Made by a program: the position numbers and the translations under genes
Shown: piece by piece, positions 1 to 5,130 of the stretch
Layout of the letters: every line of letters begins with the position of its first letter
How positions within the stretch are numbered: the stretch's first letter is position 1
The notes under the pieces: model-generated
Told to the model about the DNA's origin: nothing
Seen by the model: only the letters and a program-made list of their open reading frames with translations
The model's database searches: none
Assembly: GCA_031267455.1 (NCBI GenBank)
Contig: JAIRZC010000133.1
Location: 1-5,915, forward strand
Direction: 5' to 3'
DNA length: 5,915 bases
Source: Accumulibacter sp.
GTDB taxonomy: Bacteria > Pseudomonadota > Gammaproteobacteria > Burkholderiales > Rhodocyclaceae

Positions 1-2
1 GC

Positions 3-500
3 GTCCTTGCTCTGATTATGGGAGTTATCCGCGAGGAGAAGTTCAGTGTCGGCGCATTCGAAGACGGCAGTTTGACCGCTTGGCTGAAACGACTGAAAGA
101 AATCGACTGGAAACGGAAATCAAGAAATGTCAAGGAGTTATCATTTAATAAAGGCGGTGTTTTCGGCGGCTACACAGCCTATCAGTTCACATTCAATGAT
201 GACGGCGCGAAACTGATGGAAACGGACGCTTACAAATACTGCAAGCCATATAGAATTCAAAAATACTCATCACAGGACGCAGCGCTCTTAAAGGAACGTT
301 TTTCTGAAATTCATATCGAATATTGGAATACCGATTACTTTGACCCTTATATCTGCGATGGCGAGCAATGGAACCTCTCTGTCCTCTATTCAGACGGGTA
401 CACTCTTGAGCATTATGGAAGCAACGCCTACCCGAGAAACTGGAAGGCCCTGCTTGAATTCTTTGGGATTGGTAGCAATGACGATGAAAGGATGGTGTAG
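3..500 (+). CDS. Hypothetical protein, probably 5'-truncated by the window edge
   Basis: The function is not known. The reading frame is open to the left edge of the window. The first ATG, at 18, has no Shine-Dalgarno sequence before it, so the gene probably starts upstream and 18 may be an internal methionine. From that ATG the protein is 160 residues, soluble-looking, with no signal peptide or membrane segment. The N-terminal part (about 1-32: IREEKFSVGAF, then LKRLKEID) resembles the end of small DUF6508-like domains, where an arginine and a following E-x-F motif precede an R-L-K-E-I helix; this is a tentative match from memory. The C-terminal part (about 97-150) is rich in aromatic residues (EYWNTDYFDPYICDGEQW, then YGSNAYPRNWKALL). 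It looks like a conserved module of uncharacterised bacterial proteins, many from Firmicutes as I recall. The DNA is more A+T-rich than the fab region (301-360 is 20/60 G+C), which suggests a different origin. It converges on the propeller gene. Confidence 0.7.
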   Translation, partial: VLALIMGVIREEKFSVGAFEDGSLTAWLKRLKEIDWKRKSRNVKELSFNKGGVFGGYTAYQFTFNDDGAKLMETDAYKYCKPYRIQKYSSQDAALLKERFSEIHIEYWNTDYFDPYICDGEQWNLSVLYSDGYTLEHYGSNAYPRNWKALLEFFGIGSNDDERMV

Positions 501-795
501 GGGAAGCGAGGCACGGCTTCTTTCAAGTATCCGTCGCTCTTTCCCTGATTTTGAAAAGCTGAAATCCTCTGTGGAAAAACTCCGCACCGAGCTTTTGACG
601 TTCGTATCCGAGCGCGACAGACTCCTCTGTCTGGAATGCATAAATATCAATCTGGGGGCGTGGGCGCGAAAAATCCCCCGTGCCGCGTCTCCGAAAAACG
701 TGGCGCGAAATCGACGCGCCGGATTTCGGAAAGACTGGAGCGGCGTTCCGCGCCGGAGGGCTTCAGCTCGCCTTCAACGATTTCATAACCCATGA
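478..795 (+). pseudogene. Possible 3'-truncated small coiled-coil gene
   Basis: This ORF of about 105 codons begins at ATG 478 (or 484) and overlaps the end of the preceding gene, a usual sign of translational coupling. The first half, after MTMKGWCRGSEARLL, looks like a real protein: SFPDFEKLKSSVEKL followed by RTELLTFVSERDRLLCLEC has heptad-like spacing of leucines and charged residues typical of a coiled coil. It resembles the start of small uncharacterised proteins that carry an E-R-D-x-L-x-x-x-E-C motif (recall only). From about base 647 the frame runs antisense through the end of the propeller gene and becomes arginine-rich and low in protein-like character. I infer that the original gene was cut near 640-650 and its tail replaced by foreign sequence. 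It could also be a chance ORF. No function can be given. Confidence 0.3.
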
Positions 796-2641
796 GCGCG
801 AAAATGCGGCCTTTCAAAAAAAGCGGCCGGGAATTACCGTACCAGTCGACACAGGAGGCTTTGCAACGGTCATCCCTGTGTGAGGCGCTCGACGCGCCCA
901 AAATTCCCACTTCGCCGAGTTGGAGCTTGTCGTTCCTCAAAAAGAGAACGCCCGTGGAAACCTTCCTGAGCTGTTGCCAGCCCTGCGCGCCGCTCCCGGT
1001 AAAAGGCAGACCGAGGAGACCACTGTCTTTCCCGTCCGGCTTGTAAAAAAAGCCGTGGCTGCGCGTTTCCCCCTGCGCGGCGCCGGGGAGTACAAAGTGG
1101 CCCGCGATGCCGGTGTCGATCGCCCCATCGACGGATGAAATGAAATAGGACGTGAAATGCAAATCGCCGCCGCGCGTCCCGACGAGCAGAGGACTCTCTC
1201 CAAGCGCCTCGATACGGTCGACCGTGTGCGCGAGCGGAAGGCGTACCGGCGAAATCCCGGGGTTTTTCCAGTTCAGCGCATAAGCGGCGCCGGGAGCCAA
1301 AACCCGTCTGTGCCAAGTATTTCCGGCTCCATAAACGAGGTGATCGCCGACATAGCGGTTCTGGATCGCGCCTGGCCCAACAACTGATGGCAAAAGATGA
1401 TAATGCTCGGGAAGCGCCGATCCCGCACCATCGCCGAACAGGGAAAGCGGTACGCGCAAGAAGGCGAGATTACCGCTTCCGACCTCGGAAGCCCACATCG
1501 AAGCGACAGGCCCCTCGCTCCGCAAAAGGACATTCAGATGGGCATCGCCGCTTTCGAAAAAGGAGAACTGGTCGATCGGGCTACCCAGCGTCTTCAACGC
1601 GGTAGGATTGCCACTCCCATCGAGAGGAAGGCGGAAAACGGCGGAATGCGCGACCGGTCGATCGGCGCGCGGGCTGTGTGAAATTTGGCTCAACGGCGCC
1701 GTCCAGACATAGACGGCATCCTTCGATACATAAAATTCACGACCGGCTGGCCCCAATACGGCTGTCGCCTCGCAAGTCATCTCGTCTTTGGAAAGGTCGC
1801 AAACCTGCACCGTGTGCAAGGTGGCGAACCTCATTTCGTCGAACCTGTCATCGTCGACCCGGAAAATCCTCGTCGCGGGCGCAATGCGTTTGAATTCCGG
1901 CGTCTCGCCACCGGGATGCCAAGGGCGCATCGCCGGAAACGAATCGAGCGGATCCCTGTAAAAATCAAGGAAGAGCGGCGCGTAAAAAATCAAGCGGTGG
2001 CCGATCAGGCGGCTCGCGTAATTTCGCGAGGAATAATAATCGTACGAACGCAGGATATGCGTCGAACGATACGAAAGCCGTCCCTTGCCGTCGATGGCGA
2101 AACGAATGATCTCGGTACCGCCCTTGGCGTAGCTGTATCCGATAACGACAATGGTATTACCGGAGACCATCAGCTCGTCATACCAACCGCCCCGCGTCGT
2201 CCCCGGGGCAAAAGCGTCGAGAACCGAAACCGGCTTGAGTTCGCTGCCGCGAACCTCGATCGTAAACAGACGACCGCGCCGAAGGACGATCAGAAAATCG
2301 CCATGAAGCTTGACGATCCCGCCCTCGTCAACTCCGGCCGTTTGCGTATTCGTAACGGACTCCGCTTGCGCTGGCTTCACCGCTTCCGAATCGACTTTTT
2401 CGGTAATTTTATCTTCAAGAATATCCGGCGATGGAGCGACCTGCGCAAGAGATCTTCCCGCCATCGCAGCCCTCCTTTGCCTCTCAAGGCGTTTCTTTTG
2501 TTCATTCAGCCAGTCTTTCAATTCACGCTCGGACGAAAACGCCACCAGAGCTTTTGTAGAGGACAAAGAATTTTCCCCGGCGAACGCGGGAAAAACCGAA
2601 ACGGCGAATGCAAAAAACAGAGCGAGGAAAAGGCGGTTCAT
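647..2641 (-). CDS. Secreted beta-propeller domain protein (PF09826-like)
   Basis: This is an exported protein of unknown function, 664 residues. An N-terminal signal peptide is clear (1-21: MNRLFLALFFAFAVSVFPAFA, likely cut after AFA). A short charged helix follows (about 38-60, SERELKDWLNEQKKRLERQR), then a linker, then VTNTQTAGVDEGGIVK at 96-111. That last segment is the hallmark entry of the bacterial family described as C-terminal beta-propeller distantly related to WD-40 repeats (COG4880/PF09826). Many beta-strand-like repeats follow to about residue 640. Cys593 and Cys597 in RCKASCVDWYG could form a disulfide outside the cytoplasm. The frame is open up to 2806, but the start at 2641 is preferred: it places the signal peptide at the N terminus, and a promoter lies just upstream, inside the longer frame. 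The Shine-Dalgarno is weak (GGA about 11 bases upstream). The last 15 or so residues lie next to a compositional junction and may not be native. No catalytic site was recognised. Confidence 0.88.
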   Translation of the reverse strand: MNRLFLALFFAFAVSVFPAFAGENSLSSTKALVAFSSERELKDWLNEQKKRLERQRRAAMAGRSLAQVAPSPDILEDKITEKVDSEAVKPAQAESVTNTQTAGVDEGGIVKLHGDFLIVLRRGRLFTIEVRGSELKPVSVLDAFAPGTTRGGWYDELMVSGNTIVVIGYSYAKGGTEIIRFAIDGKGRLSYRSTHILRSYDYYSSRNYASRLIGHRLIFYAPLFLDFYRDPLDSFPAMRPWHPGGETPEFKRIAPATRIFRVDDDRFDEMRFATLHTVQVCDLSKDEMTCEATAVLGPAGREFYVSKDAVYVWTAPLSQISHSPRADRPVAHSAVFRLPLDGSGNPTALKTLGSPIDQFSFFESGDAHLNVLLRSEGPVASMWASEVGSGNLAFLRVPLSLFGDGAGSALPEHYHLLPSVVGPGAIQNRYVGDHLVYGAGNTWHRRVLAPGAAYALNWKNPGISPVRLPLAHTVDRIEALGESPLLVGTRGGDLHFTSYFISSVDGAIDTGIAGHFVLPGAAQGETRSHGFFYKPDGKDSGLLGLPFTGSGAQGWQQLRKVSTGVLFLRNDKLQLGEVGILGASSASHRDDRCKASCVDWYGNSRPLFLKGRIFALMGYEIVEGELKPSGAERRSSLSEIRRVDFAPRFSETRHGGFFAPTPPD

Positions 2642-2673
2642 GACGGTTTTTTCCAGAAAAACGGGGTAAGAGG

Positions 2674-2700
2674 AGTATAACGCATCGCAGTTTCCGTCAA
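2674..2700 (-). promoter_or_regulatory. Candidate sigma-70 promoter of the propeller gene
   Basis: On the minus strand TTGACG (2700-2695) is followed 15 bases later by TATACT (2679-2674). Each box has one mismatch to consensus, but the spacer is two bases shorter than the usual 17. Transcription would begin near 2667, giving a leader of about 25 bases before the ATG at 2641. Its position supports that start over the longer open frame. Confidence 0.5.
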
Positions 2701-2731
2701 GCGTCCGCTTGCCAGCATGTTCATTCCATTT

Positions 2732-2751
2732 AAAAATCTCCTTCGATTTTT
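2732..2751 (-). terminator. Weak A+T-rich hairpin after the YgfX-like gene
   Basis: AAAAATC (2732-2738) and GATTTTT (2745-2751) are perfect 7-base inverted repeats around a 6-base loop. They lie about 50 bases past the stop of the YgfX-like gene and before the propeller promoter. The stem is mostly A-T pairs and its T run is part of the stem, so any terminator would be weak. It may be chance in an A+T-rich spacer. Confidence 0.22.
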
Positions 2752-2798
2752 CCGAAAAGGAATATGGCGACCACATTTTTAAACACAACAAAGAAGGG

Positions 2799-3239
2799 TC
2801 AAGCATCCTGAGAAAAAGACAAGGAATTCCAGCGCAACCAAAGGCTCAAACGCCTGAATTCTTCCGTCGACATTTGATCCGGGAGCAGACTCAGATACCG
2901 AACGGCTCGCTCGCCATCGAATCTCAGCTTCAGGACGATCAACTTCGGGAAAACCGCGCTTCCGCTCTGAGGAGACACTTCACACGGATCCAATCCGCGT
3001 ATCCGGACTTTCATACGAGCCTCTCCGAAAGGAAAAATGATTTCTTCGATTTCGGAAGGGCGCATCGCGTAAAACGCGGAGAATCCAGCCAGCGCGGAAA
3101 GGATCGCCCGGGCCCAAACCGGCCAGGGCAACACGACGATGGAAAAGAGCGCGAGCAAATGAACGAACGCCAGTAAAATGAAAAGCAGACGGGAAGCGCG
3201 CAGGCGGATGAAATTCAGCGATAGCGGCTCCGGACGCAT
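2799..3239 (-). CDS. YgfX/CptA-like small inner-membrane protein
   Basis: The 146-residue protein has two adjacent hydrophobic helices near the N terminus (about 17-37 and 39-58) with positive residues before the first (RLRASR), followed by a cytoplasmic beta-rich domain. The C-terminal segment DQMSTEEFRRLSLWLRW (121-137) matches the pattern of the YgfX family (PF07254, called CptA toxin), where a conserved D-x-x-x-x-x-x-F-R-R-L-x-x-x-L-R-W stretch ends the domain. In E. coli YgfX is encoded with SdhE (YgfY/CptB) and has been reported to affect MreB and FtsZ; no sdhE-like gene is visible here. In betaproteobacteria I recall a YgfX-like gene between fabF and rpoE, which fits the right-hand neighbour, while rpoE is absent on the left. 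The start at 3239 is the only good candidate, although no clear Shine-Dalgarno precedes it. Family assignment is moderate; toxin activity should not be assumed. Confidence 0.68.
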   Translation of the reverse strand: MRPEPLSLNFIRLRASRLLFILLAFVHLLALFSIVVLPWPVWARAILSALAGFSAFYAMRPSEIEEIIFPFGEARMKVRIRGLDPCEVSPQSGSAVFPKLIVLKLRFDGERAVRYLSLLPDQMSTEEFRRLSLWLRWNSLSFSQDA

Positions 3240-3315
3240 ATACTGGGTACTTCTACAGTTTCCGCAATCCCATTTTCGAGTCGCCCGCCTTGTCGTGACC
3301 CCACGCCGTTTTCAG

Positions 3316-3349
3316 CTCGTTTTTGCGCCTCCGGCGATTTACAAACGAG
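3316..3349. repeat. 34-base interrupted inverted repeat between fabF and the YgfX-like gene
   Basis: The outer arms CTCGTTT (3316-3322) and AAACGAG (3343-3349) are perfectly complementary. They enclose inner arms CGCC (3326-3329) and GGCG (3333-3336) around a 3-base loop. There is no T run on either side, so it is not a standard terminator. It could be an RNA structure in the fabF-to-ygfX transcript or a protein site. Confidence 0.4.
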
Positions 3350-3375
3350 GAGTAAGGCGAAAAGAAGCATGTGCG

Positions 3376-3408
3376 AAACCTTGGCGGAGACGCTAAGTTC
3401 AGTCGCGG
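3376..3408. repeat. Possible copy of a dispersed intergenic sequence
   Basis: The plus strand carries ACCTTGGCGGAGACGCTAAG and then TTCAGTCGCGG just past the end of fabF. This resembles a short sequence family (ACCGCGGAGACGCAGAG-like) that I recall as scattered in intergenic DNA of many environmental bacteria. No second copy occurs in this window, so the call rests on memory alone. Confidence 0.22.
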
Positions 3409-3415
3409 TTTTTTT

Positions 3416-4651
3416 TCAAATACGTTTGAAAACGAGGGATGCATTCGTCCCGCCAAATCCGAACGAATTCGAGATGGCTACATCGATCTTCATCTGGCGC
3501 GCCTCGTTGGCGCAGTAATCGAGGTCACATTCTTCGTCCTGATTGAAGATGTTGATCGTCGGAGGCGAAATCTGATTATAAAGAGCGAGTGCTGAAAACA
3601 CGGCCTCGACGCCACCCGCCGCACCCAAAAGATGCCCGGTCATCGACTTGGTCGAATTGATGACGAGATTCTTCGCATGGTCGCCAAAGGCGTGCTTGAT
3701 GGCCAGAGTTTCGGCTTTGTCGCCAAGCGGAGTCGAAGTACCGTGGGCGTTTATATAGTCCACTTCGCTCGGATTGACGCGGGCGTTGCGCAGAGCGTTC
3801 GTGATGCAATGCGCCGGACCCTTACCGTCCTCGCGGGGCGCCGTCAGATGATAGGCATCCCCATTCAGGCCGAAACCGATGAGTTCCGCGTAAATGCGCG
3901 CGCCACGCGCTCTGGCGCACTCGTATTCCTCAAGCACCAGGACGCCCGCGCCCTCGCTGAGAACGAAGCCATCCCTGTCCCTGTCCCACGGACGGCTGGC
4001 CGTCCGGGGATCGTCATTGCGCGTCGATAGCGCGCGCGCGGCGCAAAAGCCGCCGATGCCCAGTGGCGATATCGTCGATTCAGCGCCTCCGGCGATCATG
4101 ATATCCGCGTCGCCGTATTCGATGAGCCGCGCCGCATCGCCGATGCTGTGCGAACCCGTCGAACATGCGCTGACCAGCGCAATATTCGGACCTTTGTATC
4201 CGTAAAGAATCGAGAGATTTCCGGAAATCAGGTTGATGATCGACCCCGGAACGAAGAAGGGAGAAATCCTCCGCACGCCCGAGACATTGAACTCGTCGCG
4301 CGTCTTCTCGATCATCGGAAGGCCACCAATACCCGAACCGATCGAAATGCCGATTCGGTCAGCATTGGGGGGATTTTGCTCCAAGCCTGCGTCACGGATC
4401 GCTTCGATTCCGGCGGCGATGCCATAGTGAATGAAGGTATCCATACGCCGCGCGTCTTTTTGCGGGATATATTTGGACACATCGAAGCCACGAACTTCGC
4501 CCGCGATCCGCACGGGAAAACTCGACACGTCGAAGCGCGTGATCGTGTCGATTCCGGATTCTCCGGCAACGATGTTCCGCCACGCCTCTTCGACAGTGTT
4601 TCCAACGGGCGAAATAAGGCCCATGCCGGTAACAACGACTCTACGTGTCAT
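3416..4651 (-). CDS. fabF: Beta-ketoacyl-ACP synthase II (FabF)
   Basis: This cytoplasmic condensing enzyme elongates acyl-ACP with malonyl-ACP in type II fatty acid synthesis. The 411-residue product is close to the roughly 413 residues of E. coli FabF. It opens with MTRRVVVTGMGLISPVGN. The nucleophile Cys163 sits in ALVSACSTGSHSIGDA, the catalytic histidines are His303 (INAHGTSTPLGD) and His340 (STKSMTGHLLGAAGG), and Lys335 is present. The glycine-rich C-terminal loop SNSFGFGGTNAS (394-405) is intact. The open frame extends to 4768, but the start at 4651 is chosen because the family N terminus begins there and GGGAG lies six bases upstream. It follows acpP by 129 bases in the same direction, in the usual fabG-acpP-fabF order. 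No clear promoter of its own is seen, so read-through from acpP is likely. Confidence 0.98.
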   Translation of the reverse strand: MTRRVVVTGMGLISPVGNTVEEAWRNIVAGESGIDTITRFDVSSFPVRIAGEVRGFDVSKYIPQKDARRMDTFIHYGIAAGIEAIRDAGLEQNPPNADRIGISIGSGIGGLPMIEKTRDEFNVSGVRRISPFFVPGSIINLISGNLSILYGYKGPNIALVSACSTGSHSIGDAARLIEYGDADIMIAGGAESTISPLGIGGFCAARALSTRNDDPRTASRPWDRDRDGFVLSEGAGVLVLEEYECARARGARIYAELIGFGLNGDAYHLTAPREDGKGPAHCITNALRNARVNPSEVDYINAHGTSTPLGDKAETLAIKHAFGDHAKNLVINSTKSMTGHLLGAAGGVEAVFSALALYNQISPPTINIFNQDEECDLDYCANEARQMKIDVAISNSFGFGGTNASLVFKRI

Positions 4652-4729
4652 TTTCTTCTCCCTTTGTCCTGTTATTGTGAGAGGAAAAACCGGATCGGAC
4701 GGAAATAACCGTTTAGGGTAAATCGACCT

Positions 4730-4760
4730 GGGCGGCGTCGAAGCGTGGAACGCGCCGCCC
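4730..4760 (-). promoter_or_regulatory. GC-rich hairpin in the acpP-fabF spacer
   Basis: GGGCGGCG (4730-4737) and CGCCGCCC (4753-4760) form a perfect 8-bp stem with a 15-base loop. On the transcribed strand it lies about 20 bases after the acpP stop. No U run follows, so it is not a standard terminator. It could stabilise the short acpP message or mark a processing or partial-attenuation point that lowers fabF relative to acpP; that role is inferred. Confidence 0.42.
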
Positions 4761-4780
4761 GCAGCCAATTCCAGAGATGG

Positions 4781-5017
4781 TTACTTGGTATGCGCCTTGA
4801 TGTAATCAATGGCTTGTTGAACATTCGATATCTTCTCGGCTTCATCGTCCGGGATTTCACACTCGAATTGCTCTTCAAGCGCCATGACCAATTCGACGGT
4901 ATCCAGCGAATCCGCGCCAAGATCGTCGGCAAACGACGATTCGTTCTTGATGTCCGCCTCATTGGCGCCAAGTTGTTCAGCTACGATTTTCTTGACGCGT
5001 TGCTCGATATTCTCCAT
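4781..5017 (-). CDS. acpP: Acyl carrier protein (AcpP)
   Basis: This small acidic carrier protein holds growing acyl chains as thioesters on a 4'-phosphopantetheine arm and delivers them to FabG, FabF and other enzymes. The 78-residue length is exactly typical. The attachment site is Ser37 in [14 protein letters not shown], counting the initiator methionine. The four-helix pattern is intact, with [17 protein letters not shown] as helix I and the acidic recognition helix after the serine. It is very similar in memory to betaproteobacterial AcpP. The ribosome site is strong: AGGAGGAG (5032-5025) lies seven bases before the ATG, fitting a highly made protein. It is 113 bases downstream of fabG, in a spacer that holds a promoter candidate and inverted repeats. 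Confidence 0.98.
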   Translation of the reverse strand: MENIEQRVKKIVAEQLGANEADIKNESSFADDLGADSLDTVELVMALEEQFECEIPDDEAEKISNVQQAIDYIKAHTK

Positions 5018-5061
5018 TAAAAGACTCCTCCTGAAGTTTCATTCCGAAACGAAACCGGGTT

Positions 5062-5090
5062 ATCCTACCAAATCGTCCGGTTTCTGCCAA
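5062..5090 (-). promoter_or_regulatory. Candidate sigma-70 promoter of acpP
   Basis: On the minus strand TTGGCA (5090-5085, one mismatch to consensus) is followed after exactly 17 bases by TAGGAT (5067-5062, two mismatches). Transcription would begin near 5055, leaving a leader of about 37 bases that contains the strong acpP ribosome site. A separate internal acpP promoter is known in E. coli, which makes the location sensible. Confidence 0.5.
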
Positions 5091-5097
5091 ACCGGAC
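5075..5097. promoter_or_regulatory. Perfect 9-bp inverted repeat over the acpP -35 box (possible operator)
   Basis: GTCCGGTTT (5075-5083) and AAACCGGAC (5089-5097) are perfect inverted repeats around a 5-base centre. The candidate -35 hexamer (5085-5090) falls in the centre and right arm. Such symmetry on a promoter suits a dimeric repressor or activator. It does not look like the FapR site as I recall it. In fabG read-through RNA the same bases would form a hairpin. Confidence 0.45.
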
Positions 5098-5111
5098 AGT
5101 TCTCACTGTCC
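5094..5111. repeat. Second inverted repeat, overlapping the first
   Basis: GGACAGT (5094-5100) and ACTGTCC (5105-5111) form a perfect 7-bp stem with a 4-base loop TCTC. It shares bases 5094-5097 with the neighbouring 9-bp repeat, so the two hairpins cannot form fully together in RNA. It lies 19 bases past the fabG stop. No U run follows on the transcribed strand. Confidence 0.4.
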
Positions 5112-5130
5112 CCTCGTCCATTTGTCCGCG

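Noticed and set aside
390..650. 86-codon minus-strand frame opposite the left-end genes
   Set aside because: It is antisense to a more convincing protein-coding frame, lacks a ribosome site, and is serine- and arginine-rich as shadow frames often are.
654..679. GGGGG and CCCCC pairing near the end of the propeller gene as a terminator
   Set aside because: The arms are short, lie within coding sequence, and no T run follows on either strand.
1685..2680. 331-codon open frame on the plus strand
   Set aside because: It is antisense to the propeller gene, is arginine-rich, has no recognisable domain or ribosome site, and mirrors the codon pattern of the minus-strand gene.
2642..2806. Longer start for the propeller gene at 2806 (719 residues)
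   Set aside because: It would bury the signal peptide behind 55 residues, overlap the end of the YgfX-like gene, and place the promoter candidate inside the coding sequence.
2709..3176. 155-codon open frame on the plus strand
   Set aside because: It lies antisense to the YgfX-like gene and its spacer, and its composition looks like a shadow frame.
2799..3239. A complete toxin-antitoxin pair
   Set aside because: Only a YgfX-like protein is present; no antitoxin or SdhE-like gene flanks it, and the family toxin label is not proof of toxin function.
3413..3432. TTTTCAAA and TTTGAAAA inverted repeat at the end of fabF
   Set aside because: It lies over the last codons of fabF, is A+T-rich, and is followed by A rather than T on the transcribed strand, so it is not a terminator.
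4652..4768. Longer start for fabF at 4768 (450 residues)
   Set aside because: The extra 39 residues have no family counterpart and cover the acpP-fabF spacer hairpin; the start at 4651 has a good ribosome site.
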